Assembly (NCBI GenBank): GCA_002305165.1
Contig: DBQI01000026.1
Span: forward strand, 62,169 to 126,168
DNA length: 64,000 nt
Reading direction: 5' to 3'
From: Armatimonadetes bacterium UBA1398
Lineage (GTDB): Bacteria; Armatimonadota; Zipacnadia; UBA1398
Made by a program: the position numbers and the translations under genes. The notes under the pieces were generated by a model. That model ran no database searches. It was not told the DNA's origin and worked only from the letters and a program-made list of their open reading frames with translations. Of the stretch, positions 9,451-18,584 are shown piece by piece. Numbering within the stretch: the stretch's first letter is position 1; every line of letters starts with the position of its first letter.

Positions 9451-10668
9451 ATGCTCTACTGGGGGCTGGCTGCCTCTGCCGGGGTCTTGTCCATCATCGC
9501 TCTGATCTACGACCTCGAGCAGATGTACTTCATCGCCATCACTGTGGTAGCTCTCCCCTGGCTATCCCGTTGGCTGAGTTCAGGCGTTGACGGGTCACTG
9601 CGCGCCGCCGTCCAGACCTCTGGCGAGATCAAGCTTCATACGGGCGACCCAGCCTGGGTCAGGATCGCCATCTATAACGCGGGACGGGTACCCCGCGCAC
9701 TCTGTCGCGCTAGTCTGGATCTGCCCCGCGGCCTGGTTGTGTTGCAGAGCGAGATCGATCAGGCCGACACCCTCGGACCCGAGTCCGCGACCCATCTGGA
9801 TGTTGGGTTCACGCCCGTTAGCCGAGGCGTGTACACGGTGAGCGGGGCTCGGGTGCTCACGACGGACTTCATGGGTGTCTTCGAGTTCACCGTCCGGGTG
9901 CCGAGCGTGGATCTGATGGTGACAGCATGGCCGAAGCTCTATCCCGTGAAAGGGATCCCCTGGCTCGAGAACCAGTCCAGCAACCTAGAGAGCTACGATT
10001 CCCACGCTCTGGACGACGGCGCGAGCCATGGCGAGGTCGCCACGGACTTTTACGGGGTGCGTCAATACCACCCCGGTGATGAGATCCGCCGAATCCACTG
10101 GCCAAGCACAGCGCGACACCAGGAGTTCACGGTCATCGAGTACGTGAGCCAGCAGCGGGGGTCAGTCACGATCTACCTCGATCTCGATGCCTCCTCGTAC
10201 CCATCTGTTGGCGACGACGATGCCTTCGAGACGGCTGTCTCTCTGGCCGCTACCGTGGCCGCGGTCGCTATACGGCAGTCGATCCCCGTGCGGGTCGTGG
10301 CCCAGGGGGCCGAGGATCACTCGCTCGTCCCTACTGAAGGGATAGCCAGCCTCGAGGTCGTCCTGGACAGGCTCGCCCTAGTGGACCGAGACGGCACCGT
10401 ACCCCTGGATGTGGTGGTGCGTCGAACCGCGCGGATTGCTCACGAGGGGGACATCATACTCGTCACCGCCAGGAATGATGGGGTTCTGAAGCGTGCTCAG
10501 GCCGCCGCTGCCCTAGCCAGCACCAGCAGTCGCACTCTCATCGTAGACGCGGCAAGCTATGCGGCGGGTGGCGCGGCGCGGCGGACGGAGCCGGTGCGTG
10601 GGCGTAACGGAGCGCTCACGTTCGCCCGCGGCGATGATCCCGTGGTGCTGCTGGAGCAGGCGCAATGA
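9451..10668 (+). CDS. DUF58 domain membrane protein (module 1)
   Basis: Membrane-anchored DUF58 protein, 405 residues. Two hydrophobic segments at the N-terminus (residues about 1-42) are followed by a beta-rich region (SGEIKLHTGDPAWVRI) and the DUF58 core FYGVRQYHPGDEIRRIHWPS, whose basic DEIRRIHW motif defines the family. The C-terminal part resembles a von Willebrand A fold (SVTIYLDLDASS). Function is unknown; these proteins accompany MoxR ATPases and transglutaminases. ATG start has GGAGGGG upstream. Its stop overlaps the start of the transglutaminase gene by four bases. Confidence 0.88.
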   Translation: MLYWGLAASAGVLSIIALIYDLEQMYFIAITVVALPWLSRWLSSGVDGSLRAAVQTSGEIKLHTGDPAWVRIAIYNAGRVPRALCRASLDLPRGLVVLQSEIDQADTLGPESATHLDVGFTPVSRGVYTVSGARVLTTDFMGVFEFTVRVPSVDLMVTAWPKLYPVKGIPWLENQSSNLESYDSHALDDGASHGEVATDFYGVRQYHPGDEIRRIHWPSTARHQEFTVIEYVSQQRGSVTIYLDLDASSYPSVGDDDAFETAVSLAATVAAVAIRQSIPVRVVAQGAEDHSLVPTEGIASLEVVLDRLALVDRDGTVPLDVVVRRTARIAHEGDIILVTARNDGVLKRAQAAAALASTSSRTLIVDAASYAAGGAARRTEPVRGRNGALTFARGDDPVVLLEQAQ

Positions 10669-12773
10669 AGAAGCTCTCGCCGACACGAGGAGTGTACGAC
10701 CTGGCTGGGGTGGAAGGGGCCGCAGGGCCGGTCCAGTTCTTCGGGGCCTTGGCCTGCCTTGCGACGGTCATCGTCGCGGCCGTCACCTTCCGCCATGGAC
10801 CGTTCTCCCTGTATTCGGTGACCTTCCTGCTCATCGCCCATGGATTCAGCCGCACGGTGCGAATGCGGGTACCCTCTGTTGAACGACGGCTTGCGCTGAG
10901 CGGCGTGATGCTCGTCGCCCTCTTGGCGCTGACGCTGGCTGTCCCGCCGCTGCGTGACGCGGCGATCACCCCGGACATGCGTCAGGATCGGGACTACGCC
11001 CTCGGCGGCATTCTGATGTGGATCGCGCTCGCGGGCCAGACCTTCGCCTCGGCCCCCGGCGTCCTGATCTTCCTGCTACTCCCTGAGCTCGCGTCGATGG
11101 CGGTGTTCGGCCAACTCAACGTGAACGTGGAGATGCCCGCCAGTTTCGCGCTCTACCTGGCCTCGGCCCTGGGGCTGCTGGCCTACGCGAACTTCCTGCG
11201 TCGGCCCCTGGGAGCGCCGGTGGAGCGCTCGGTCGTATTGCCTGGCGTCCGCGACATGATGTTCTCCATATCCACGCTCTTCCTGCTGCTCGCTCTCGGT
11301 GGCGGTTTCCTTGCGATCGTGCTACAGGCCATCATTCCCTCCGCCTTCGCGAGACCGTGGCTGACAGGCTACTTCTTCCAGAGCGATAGGAGCTCGCGCG
11401 GGGCCTACGACGACTTCGCTAACGAGTTGGACCTGGGTGTGCCTGGATCAAACCTGCAGACCGCGCCGGTTCTCTCGGTCACAGGCGCCAATCCGATGCT
11501 GCTGCGACGGCGCGTCTACCAGAGATACACCGGCGATGGCTGGCTGCCGAACCCGCGCCCGCCGCGCCGTTGGTGGAGGCAGGGCAGCCAGAGTGTGGCC
11601 AGCGGGCAAGTTCCGGGCCGTCCGGTCGTCGGCGTGGAGCTCGACCACGCGGTCCTCCTCCACGTTCCTATGAGGGGAGCTGTCCCCGTCGCCGGCATCC
11701 CCTACGACCTGACGGTTCCCAGCCACCTGACGATGGTCGTCGACATGGACGGCGTCGTCGCTGTGACTGGTGGGCTCGATGCCGGAATGACCATCGGCGT
11801 CCAATCAATCGAGTGCCCTGGCGATCTGCCCATACTCGACGAGTCAACCGCAGCTTACCCTCTCTGGGCCATCGAGAGCGACTACCTGCAGGTGCCCCCT
11901 CAGGCCCTCCCGCTGATGTCGCTAGCTCTGCAGATAACCGAAGGAGAGCGGTCGGTGATCGGCAAGGCGCGTGCCATCGAGCGCTTCCTCGAGATGGAGT
12001 ACGTCTACAACCTCGACGCTACTCCTCCCGACCCCGAGGCGGACGCGGTCACGGACTTTCTCTCCCGGCGACGCGAGGGCATCTGCACCGACTTCGCTTC
12101 CGCCATGGCCATCCTGTGCCGACTCGTGGGTGTTCCCTCCCGGCTTGTGACTGGATACATGGCGGCCGAGCCCGATCCCCTACGGCCCGGCTACCTGCTC
12201 TCGCGTGAGAAGGACGCGCATGCGTGGGTGGAGGTGCTTGTCCCTGCCGCGGGTTGGGTGACCTTCGATCCGCAGGCGGAACGCGAGGCTAGTGGTTCGT
12301 CCCTCACCCGGTTCATGCAGCAGATGGAGAGATGGTGGACCGGCGTCAGCAGGATGATCAACACGAACCTGCTCCTCATCGCGCTGCTGATACCTCTGGC
12401 GTACATCGTGGTGTACCAAACGCGCAAGCATGGGCCCGCGCTGGGTCGTGGCGGAGGCGGGGCGGGGACGGGGCTGCGGTCACTGGTGCGCGGCCTGCAG
12501 CTCGTGGCTGGGTGGCGCAGCCCTGGCACCACGCCTCGGGAGTACGTCGAAGCGGCAAGGGGCTCACTGCCAGACGAGACATGGCAAGAGGCCAGCGATC
12601 TGGTCACTGAACTCACCGCCACATGCTACCGGCGCGAGGAGCCGGATGCTGCCGAACTGAGGAGCGTGCTGTGGCGGGTGAGGGGGCTGGTGTGGCGTCT
12701 GAGGAAGATAGCGACGGCCCGCTGGCTCAGGTCACTGAGACCAGGCAAGCGGGCCGCCGGCCAGGATTCATAG
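10665..12773 (+). CDS. TgpA-like membrane transglutaminase with C-terminal DUF4129-type region
   Basis: Integral membrane protein, 702 residues. Five to seven hydrophobic helices occupy about residues 20-230; a soluble domain then contains the transglutaminase core with catalytic triad Cys474 (GICTDFA), His519 (DAHAWVEV) and Asp535 (TFDPQ). One further helix near 563-585 (LLLIALLIPLAYIVVY) leads to a cytoplasmic tail with TPREYVEAARG, resembling DUF4129. The intact triad suggests an active protease or transglutaminase at the periplasmic face. It is translationally coupled to the DUF58 gene and probably works with it and MoxR. Ends eight bases before convergent rpsT. Confidence 0.88.
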   Translation: MKKLSPTRGVYDLAGVEGAAGPVQFFGALACLATVIVAAVTFRHGPFSLYSVTFLLIAHGFSRTVRMRVPSVERRLALSGVMLVALLALTLAVPPLRDAAITPDMRQDRDYALGGILMWIALAGQTFASAPGVLIFLLLPELASMAVFGQLNVNVEMPASFALYLASALGLLAYANFLRRPLGAPVERSVVLPGVRDMMFSISTLFLLLALGGGFLAIVLQAIIPSAFARPWLTGYFFQSDRSSRGAYDDFANELDLGVPGSNLQTAPVLSVTGANPMLLRRRVYQRYTGDGWLPNPRPPRRWWRQGSQSVASGQVPGRPVVGVELDHAVLLHVPMRGAVPVAGIPYDLTVPSHLTMVVDMDGVVAVTGGLDAGMTIGVQSIECPGDLPILDESTAAYPLWAIESDYLQVPPQALPLMSLALQITEGERSVIGKARAIERFLEMEYVYNLDATPPDPEADAVTDFLSRRREGICTDFASAMAILCRLVGVPSRLVTGYMAAEPDPLRPGYLLSREKDAHAWVEVLVPAAGWVTFDPQAEREASGSSLTRFMQQMERWWTGVSRMINTNLLLIALLIPLAYIVVYQTRKHGPALGRGGGGAGTGLRSLVRGLQLVAGWRSPGTTPREYVEAARGSLPDETWQEASDLVTELTATCYRREEPDAAELRSVLWRVRGLVWRLRKIATARWLRSLRPGKRAAGQDS

Positions 12774-12780
12774 CGCGGGC

Positions 12781-13035
12781 TCAGTCGCCGAAAGCCGCGT
12801 TGAACGCCTTGTGGAGTCGCGACTTGCGCCGCGCGGCGTTGCGCCGATGTATCGCGCCACGGGACGCCGCTCGGTCCAGGTGCTTGATGGTAGCCTTGAG
12901 CCGCTTCTCTGCCTCGGCGCGGTCACCCGCGGCGATGGCCTCGCGGGCGCCGCGCACACGGGTCTTCGCCTCACTGCGCAGGGGACGTCGCCGCGTGCGG
13001 TTACGGTCGTTGATCTTCTGTCGTTTCAGAGCCAT
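12781..13035 (-). CDS. rpsT: 30S ribosomal protein S20
   Basis: Small-subunit protein that binds 16S rRNA, 84 residues, normal for the family. The N-terminus MALKRQKINDRNRTRRR and the helical motif EKRLKATIKHLDRAASRGAIHRRNAARRKSRL are diagnostic for S20. The start at 13035 is taken from family alignment; the open frame extends 16 codons upstream but that part is not S20-like. The ribosome site is weak, which fits a gene often regulated at translation initiation. A strong promoter lies about 85 bases upstream. Confidence 0.96.
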   Translation of the reverse strand: MALKRQKINDRNRTRRRPLRSEAKTRVRGAREAIAAGDRAEAEKRLKATIKHLDRAASRGAIHRRNAARRKSRLHKAFNAAFGD

Positions 13036-13119
13036 GCCGGTAAGGGGCATCCGGTGAACCACCTCGCTATACTCGCCATACACGCAGTTCCGGACGATGC
13101 CCGGAAGAGCCGAAACGGG

Positions 13120-13148
13120 AGTATACCCACCATACCAGCCTCGCGCAA
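13120..13148 (-). promoter_or_regulatory. Sigma-70-type promoter of rpsT
   Basis: Reading the minus strand, TTGCGC (13148-13143), a 17-base spacer and TATACT (13125-13120) form a good housekeeping promoter. Predicted start of transcription is near 13113, giving a leader of about 78 bases before the rpsT ATG. Confidence 0.65.
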
Positions 13149-13235
13149 GCCCCGCGGCGACTCCAACCTGGCTCTCGCTGGCAGGTTAGCCCGATCTGTC
13201 GCCGAACCTCCGAGGGGCCGATGAGGAGGGTTTCC

Positions 13236-14327
13236 ATGTCGATGACAAGCATCGAGCGCATGCAGGCGACGCTCGAACGCCGGCCAGTGGACCAGACCGC
13301 CGTGGCCGTTAGCCCATGGGGCGCAACGGTGCAGCGTTGGCGCGACGAAGGGCATATTGGCCCCAATGAGGACGTGGCTGAGCATTTCGGCCAGGACTTG
13401 CGCAGCGGCGGCTGGCTGAACTCAGTCGTCGATCTGGACTTCCAAGCCGTCACCATTGAGGAGACGGAGGAGACCATTCTCCGTCTGGACGGGAACGGTG
13501 CGACCCTACGAGCGCATAAGCTCCACGATAGCACGCCCGAGCACGTGAACTTCACCGTGCGCGACCGAGCGACGTGGGAGGAGTTCGCGAAGCCAAAACT
13601 GCTCGGCGTCGACAGGCGCAGGATCCCCTTCGAGAGCTACCGATGGGCCAAACAGTATTCCGCAGAACGGGACCTCTTCTACTGCTGGGGTGGCGTGGCC
13701 CCCTTCGAGCAGATGCACCCGCTGTGCGGCCATGAGTACATGCTCATGGGCATGGCCCTTGACCCAGACTGGGTCCGCGATATGGCTGACACCTACGCGG
13801 ACCTGACTATCCAGCACTTGGAGGTGCTCTTCTCGGAGGAGGGAGCCCCGGATGGCTTCTTCTTCTACGAGGACATGGGCTTCAAGCAGCGGCCCTTCAT
13901 GTCGCCGGCCATGTACGCGGGCATCCTGCAGCCGGCTCACACCCGCCTCTTCGAGTACGCCCACGACAACGGGTGCAAGGTCATCGTGCACTCGTGCGGG
14001 TTCGTAGAGCCGCTGGTTCCGGGGCTGATCGAGGCGGGCATGGATTGCCTTCAGGCCATGGAGGTCAAGGCGGGGATGGACCTCCGCGAACTCTACGCGA
14101 AGTACGGTGATCGCCTGTCGTTCTACGGGGGCGTCGACGTGAGATGCCTGATCAGCAACAACCGGGCCCTCATCGACGCGGAGATGGATGCGAAGATCCT
14201 GCCCGTGGTCCGTGGCGGCGGGGGCTACGTTCTACATTCGGATCACTCCGAGCCCCCAGAGGTGGACTACGAGACGATGATGTACTTCGTCGAGCGCGGG
14301 CGCAAGCTTGGCCGCGACGGCGCCTGA
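13236..14327 (+). CDS. Uroporphyrinogen decarboxylase-like (URO-D superfamily) protein
   Basis: Cytoplasmic TIM-barrel protein of the URO-D/corrinoid methyltransferase superfamily, 363 residues. Start ATG 13236 is preferred to 13221 because GAGGAGGG at 13223-13230 lies five bases upstream. Family features include FFFYEDMGFKQRPFMSP, KVIVHSCGFVEPLVPGLIEAGMDCLQ and GGGYVLHSDHSEPPEVDY near the C-terminus. True HemE motifs at the N-terminus (such as RQAGRY) are absent, so haem synthesis is unlikely. Many such paralogs in Armatimonadota, Planctomycetes and Lentisphaerae are uncharacterised and may act on methyl groups or sugars. It precedes nfo by 16 bases. Confidence 0.82.
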   Translation: MSMTSIERMQATLERRPVDQTAVAVSPWGATVQRWRDEGHIGPNEDVAEHFGQDLRSGGWLNSVVDLDFQAVTIEETEETILRLDGNGATLRAHKLHDSTPEHVNFTVRDRATWEEFAKPKLLGVDRRRIPFESYRWAKQYSAERDLFYCWGGVAPFEQMHPLCGHEYMLMGMALDPDWVRDMADTYADLTIQHLEVLFSEEGAPDGFFFYEDMGFKQRPFMSPAMYAGILQPAHTRLFEYAHDNGCKVIVHSCGFVEPLVPGLIEAGMDCLQAMEVKAGMDLRELYAKYGDRLSFYGGVDVRCLISNNRALIDAEMDAKILPVVRGGGGYVLHSDHSEPPEVDYETMMYFVERGRKLGRDGA

Positions 14328-14343
14328 GACGAGGAGCGAAGCC

Positions 14344-15216
14344 TTGCGTAGAGCACGCAGGTCATCGGACCTGCCCAAGTTCGGCTACCACGTCTCCGCC
14401 CAGGGTGGGCCGGCACTGGCGGTGCGGCGGGCCGCGGAGCTAGGTCTCGACTGCATGCAGCTCTTCACCACGAGCCCGCGGACATGGGGATTCGGCGAGC
14501 TGAGCGACGAGGCCGTTGCCGAGTTCCGTGCCGCCAGGGCGGAGTTCGGCATCGCACCCGCCGTCGTCCATACCATCTACCTCATCAACTTGGCGTCCGA
14601 GGACGAAGAGATACGGAGCCGCGGCATCCACGCAATCTCTGAGGACCTCCTCAGGGCCGACCGCCTTGGCTGTGAGTATGTGGTGACCCACCTCGGGTCA
14701 GCGCGCAACCTGCCTGACTGGCAGGCTCGCCGGAAGTGTGCGCTCGGCCTGAACCGGGTCCTCCGACGGGCTGAGGGCACGTCGCCGATGCTCTTGCTGG
14801 AGAACTCCGCGGGCGGCGGCCGCGTCATCGGTCGGGACTTTGCGGAGCTTGTACGGATCGCCTTGGACTGCCGATATACGGACCGCATCGGCTTCTGTGT
14901 CGACTCAGCGCACTCCCTCCAGGCGGGGCACGACGTCCGCACCGTAGCTGGTATTGACGCCTTGATCGCGCCGATTGCGGACGACATGGGCCTCGAACGC
15001 TTGAGGGTGGTACACCTGAACGACTCTCGCACGGCGATGGGGTCGAACCATGATCGGCATGAGCACCTAGGGATGGGCGCGTTGGGCCGCGATGGTGTTC
15101 GCGCATGGCTTCACCATCCAGCCCTTCGCCGACTCCCGTACATCCTCGAGACGCCCATCGAGGGTGAGGGCGATGACGCTCGGAACCTCCGCAGAGCGCG
15201 ACAGCTCGCTCGTTAG
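14344..15216 (+). CDS. nfo: Endonuclease IV (AP endonuclease family 2)
   Basis: Apurinic/apyrimidinic endonuclease acting in base excision repair, 290 residues. Start TTG 14344 is favoured by GAGGAG at 14331-14336. The trinuclear zinc site ligands of the family are in place: GYHVSAQGG at the N-terminus, VTHLGSA, LLLENSAGGG, GFCVDSAHSLQAGHDVRT and RVVHLNDSRTAMGSNHDRHEHLGMG. Length and motif order match bacterial Nfo. It may be cotranscribed with the preceding URO-D-like gene; DNA repair gene lexA lies about 6 kb upstream but in a different unit. Confidence 0.93.
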   Translation: MRRARRSSDLPKFGYHVSAQGGPALAVRRAAELGLDCMQLFTTSPRTWGFGELSDEAVAEFRAARAEFGIAPAVVHTIYLINLASEDEEIRSRGIHAISEDLLRADRLGCEYVVTHLGSARNLPDWQARRKCALGLNRVLRRAEGTSPMLLLENSAGGGRVIGRDFAELVRIALDCRYTDRIGFCVDSAHSLQAGHDVRTVAGIDALIAPIADDMGLERLRVVHLNDSRTAMGSNHDRHEHLGMGALGRDGVRAWLHHPALRRLPYILETPIEGEGDDARNLRRARQLAR

Positions 15217-15422
15217 TCAGCCGAGGTAGATCGCTGCGGGCCGCTGGAAGTCGGGTGCGACCACTCAGAGTGTCGGACGTCGAGACATGGGCCGGTCGGT
15301 AGCGTCAACGCGCACGCGAACGTATGAAGAGCCGGAAGGCCCTACCCCTGGGGCCCTCGAACAGTGGTGGCAGCGTCGGTCTTCACGGTCGCGCCATATG
15401 ACACAGGAGAGGTGTTGCACCC

Positions 15423-16175
15423 ATGTGGAACCGCCTCAAGATGGTATTCCGGTCCCTGTTCGGTTGGATGATCAGAGGCATGGAAAACCCCGAGTTGGTG
15501 CTCCGGCAACTCATGGATGACATGCGCCAGAAGCTGCCCGAGCTGAATGTGAAGGCCGCCGAGGTTATCAAGTACGAGAAGCAGCTCGGCATGCAGATCC
15601 AGCGAAGCGAGCAGAAGATCGCTGACTACCAGGCGCAACAGGCCAAGGCTGCGGAACTCGGCAAGCAGGAGGCCTTCATGGGCATCTCCCGCGAGCTGAA
15701 GACCGAGCAGGCCAAGCTCGTGGAGCTACAGAGCAGCCTGGAGGCCGCGACGAAGGCGTCCGCCACCGCTCGCCGCGCCCGGGACCACTACAAGCGCGAG
15801 ATGGACCGGAAGATCAACGAGGCCATGCGCCAGCTGGCTCGCCACAAGCAGGCGCAGATGAAGCAGGAGATCGCCGGCTTGCTTTCCAGCTTCGAGGTTG
15901 GCGACCAGGATGACACCCTCGAGCGCATGACGGCACGCATCGACGAGGACCTGGCTCGAGCGGACGCGCGTCTCGAGTTGGCGTCGGACTCATACGAGGG
16001 CGAGATGATGGATCTCGAGGCCGACGCCGAGGAGGCTGCCGCCGCGCGGGAGTACATCGAGATGCGGCGCCAGATGGGCCTGGAGCCGCCGGAGGAAGTG
16101 GCCCAGCGGACTCTGGAGCCGATCGAGGAGACCGTGGCCGAGACCCCGCCGACCGAGACCGAGCAGAATCCCTAG
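15423..16175 (+). CDS. pspA: PspA/IM30 (Vipp1) family membrane-stress protein
   Basis: Peripheral membrane protein that forms ESCRT-III-like oligomers to maintain the cytoplasmic membrane, 250 residues. Begins MWNRLKMVFRSLFGWMI, an amphipathic membrane-binding helix, followed by long coiled coils rich in K, E and Q from residue 25 to about 215 and an acidic proline-rich tail. PENPELVLRQ-type sequence at the start (GMENPELVLRQLMDDM) is family-typical. GGAGAGG lies upstream of the ATG. No PspF or PspBC is seen; the next gene is a Ycf46-like ATPase, which could be a remodelling partner by analogy with Vps4, though that is only inference. Confidence 0.9.
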   Translation: MWNRLKMVFRSLFGWMIRGMENPELVLRQLMDDMRQKLPELNVKAAEVIKYEKQLGMQIQRSEQKIADYQAQQAKAAELGKQEAFMGISRELKTEQAKLVELQSSLEAATKASATARRARDHYKREMDRKINEAMRQLARHKQAQMKQEIAGLLSSFEVGDQDDTLERMTARIDEDLARADARLELASDSYEGEMMDLEADAEEAAAAREYIEMRRQMGLEPPEEVAQRTLEPIEETVAETPPTETEQNP

Positions 16176-16211
16176 GCGCGCTACGCCTTCGCCTGTAGAT
16201 GGGAGCGGGCC

Positions 16212-18005
16212 TTGGCCGAGGACACCCCCGGCATTCCCTCACAACCCCAGCCGCCAGCATCCGGTCCCATGCGATGGCCCGAGTGGGCTGAGGACATCCG
16301 CGCAGTCTACCAAGCGTCGGCTGCGGTGCAGTTCCTCATCCACGGCGAGCGGGACGTGGTCCGCTTCGGCGATCGATGGCTTCCTATGCGCGACTTCCTC
16401 TACCGTGCGTTCTGCGCGGGCAAGAAGGTCATCTACTACGATCTCAGCCAGGGCATCACCTGGCCCACCGAGCAGGATTGCGAGGACTTTCAGAGGTTCG
16501 CGGGGATCTACGCCCGGCGGCAGGGCCTGAAGGCGCCCAGCATCCCCATCGACCCGCGCGAGGCCATCCCGATGATCGAGGAGTGGCTCGTCACGCGCGC
16601 CAACGCTGTCGCCATCCTAGATTACGTAGAGAAGTTCCTTCCGCAGAAGGCGGCAGCGTACCTCACGAACGATGAGAAGCGTGCGCTGATCACGGTTCGT
16701 CGCTGGGCCGTTGACCCGCGGATCCTGGCACAGAACAACTGCGTGTTCCTCCTGACCGACGCCCTGGCGGAGGTCAACCAGGAGGTATTCGAAAGTACCA
16801 GCCGGGTGCAGGTCGTGGAGGTCCCTCTCCCGGACAGGGCCGAGCGCCTGCGGTACATCCAGTACCTGCTGGCGCTCCCGGCCGAGGAGTTCCCCCAAGC
16901 CGCGCTCGGTCCGGGGGAGGAACTGCGGGACATCAGCCTGGATATGCCGCCTGAGCTGCTGGCCAAGATCACCAACGGCCTCTCTCGCCTGAAGATCGCT
17001 GACTGCCTGCGACATGCGCGCCATACCCGCACAACCGTGGATCACGCGTTGGTGGCCAAGTGGAAGAAGCAGTCCATAGAGGCTGAGCTTGGCGACCTGG
17101 TGGAGTTCGTGCAGCCTAAGATTGGGCTCGAAGCCGTCGGCGGGATGGATCAGCAGAAGGCCCTACTGATGCGTACGGCCGAGGCGATGCGCCAGGGCCG
17201 CACAGAGGTCGTGCCTAAGGGGATCATGCTCCTCGGTCCCCCGGGCTGCGGCAAGACGTTCTCCATGAGCTGCTTCGCCCATGACTGCGGCATCCCGTTC
17301 CTGCAGATCAAGAACATCTTCAACAAGTACGTGGGGGCGACCGAGGCCAACCTGGAGAAGCTGTTCCATTACCTGGAGGCGCTGTCACCTGTATTCGTCT
17401 TCGTTGACGAGTTTGACCAGACTTACGGACGGCGAGTGGGTTCCGATTCCGACAGCGGCGTGTCTCGGCGCGTGTTTGCCATGTTCAACGCCTTCTTGTC
17501 TGACGACGCGCACCAAGGGGAAATCCTGTTCGGCGCGGCCACGAACCGGCCTGACCTGCTCGACGCGGCCACCCTGCGCGCCGGTCGCTTCGATCTGAAG
17601 CTGCCTTACTTCCTGCCCGACGAGCCAACTCGGCGCGCGATCCTTGAGGTCACATTCAAGAACACCAGAACGGATCACGCGGTCACCACCCTAGACAATG
17701 CCGTCGCGCGCACGGGCGGTTACTCTGGAGCTGATCTGCGGGAGATCGTGATCACCGCGCGCCGTCAGGCCGGTTTGGAGGGCCGCTCCGTCGTCAGCCA
17801 GGAGGATCTGGACTGGGCGGTGAGCGACTACATCCCTCCGGGCAAGGCTGATCCGGACACCGTTCGGTACATGGAGCTCTTGGCCGTCTCGCTGACTACG
17901 TCGCGCTCGCTGCTGAGCGATGAGCATAGGGCATTGGTCGACTCTGGGAAGCTGCAGGAGACCTTGGACGATCTCCGAACGCGGATCCGCCTCAGAGAGC
18001 TGTGA
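16212..18005 (+). CDS. Ycf46-like AAA+ ATPase
   Basis: Soluble ATPase, 597 residues, TTG start with GGGAGCGGG upstream. The N-terminal 310 residues resemble the inactive RecA-like part of Ycf46 (VIYYDLSQGITWP, AVAILDYVEKFLP). The C-terminal half is a classical AAA domain: Walker A GPPGCGKT at about 343-350, Walker B VFVFVDEFDQ, sensor-1 AATNRPDLLDAA and arginine finger region LRAGRFDLKLPYFLP. Note DEFDQ rather than the usual DEID. Ycf46 is typical of cyanobacteria, plastids and related bacteria and has been linked to photosynthetic or carbon regulation there. Here it follows pspA by 36 bases and precedes a transducer-like gene. Confidence 0.85.
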   Translation: MAEDTPGIPSQPQPPASGPMRWPEWAEDIRAVYQASAAVQFLIHGERDVVRFGDRWLPMRDFLYRAFCAGKKVIYYDLSQGITWPTEQDCEDFQRFAGIYARRQGLKAPSIPIDPREAIPMIEEWLVTRANAVAILDYVEKFLPQKAAAYLTNDEKRALITVRRWAVDPRILAQNNCVFLLTDALAEVNQEVFESTSRVQVVEVPLPDRAERLRYIQYLLALPAEEFPQAALGPGEELRDISLDMPPELLAKITNGLSRLKIADCLRHARHTRTTVDHALVAKWKKQSIEAELGDLVEFVQPKIGLEAVGGMDQQKALLMRTAEAMRQGRTEVVPKGIMLLGPPGCGKTFSMSCFAHDCGIPFLQIKNIFNKYVGATEANLEKLFHYLEALSPVFVFVDEFDQTYGRRVGSDSDSGVSRRVFAMFNAFLSDDAHQGEILFGAATNRPDLLDAATLRAGRFDLKLPYFLPDEPTRRAILEVTFKNTRTDHAVTTLDNAVARTGGYSGADLREIVITARRQAGLEGRSVVSQEDLDWAVSDYIPPGKADPDTVRYMELLAVSLTTSRSLLSDEHRALVDSGKLQETLDDLRTRIRLREL

Positions 18006-18059
18006 TCGAATCCAACATCGAGGGCCCGCGCGCTCAGCGGCGGGCCGGAGGAGCATGTA

Positions 18060-18452
18060 ATGGCACACGGACATGGGCACAAGCTGTGGATCGTCCCGGA
18101 TGGATACCTCGCAAGCACCCCCGAGGGCTGCACGGGTCCCACCGGTTACTTCTCACATGAGAGTGTCTGCATCCTCAACGATGGGGATGCGGAGGTGGAG
18201 TGCGTGATAGACGTCTACTTCGAGGACCGCGACCCCATCAAGGGCATCCGCTTCACCGTGGGAGCGGAGAGGTCCCTGCACTTCCGCATGGATCGGGCCA
18301 CCGACCACGATGGAAGCCTCCTGCCGCGGGATACTCCGTACTCCCTGCGTCTGACCGCCTCGGCCCCCGTGGTCGTTCAGCACTCGCGGCTCGACGTGAC
18401 CCAGCAGAACCTGGCGCTCTTCTCCGTGATGGCTTGGCCACTCGAGGAATAG
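18060..18452 (+). CDS. Sensory rhodopsin transducer-like (ASRT family) protein
   Basis: Small soluble beta-sandwich protein, 130 residues, no signal peptide or membrane helix. The opening GHKLWIVPDGYLAS and the segment VQHSRLDVTQQNLALFSVMAWP match the Anabaena sensory rhodopsin transducer family, whose founding member binds a rhodopsin and DNA. GGAGGAG lies 8 bases before ATG. No rhodopsin gene is in the window, and most homologs occur without one, so light sensing should not be assumed; a ligand- or carbohydrate-binding role is also plausible. Same strand and close to pspA and the Ycf46-like gene. Confidence 0.8.
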   Translation: MAHGHGHKLWIVPDGYLASTPEGCTGPTGYFSHESVCILNDGDAEVECVIDVYFEDRDPIKGIRFTVGAERSLHFRMDRATDHDGSLLPRDTPYSLRLTASAPVVVQHSRLDVTQQNLALFSVMAWPLEE

Positions 18453-18584
18453 CCCCTGCGGCTTCCGAGCGGCGTCAAGCATAGCCACTACATTATGGGG
18501 CCGCACGCCCGGGGCACGTTGCGGATTGGCCTACGCTGCGGTTACCCTGGGCCGCATCAAGGCCCGACAGGAAGGTACACCTCC

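Noticed and set aside
18060..18452. Light-sensing system
   Set aside because: The transducer-like protein is present but no rhodopsin gene is; homologs are common without one.
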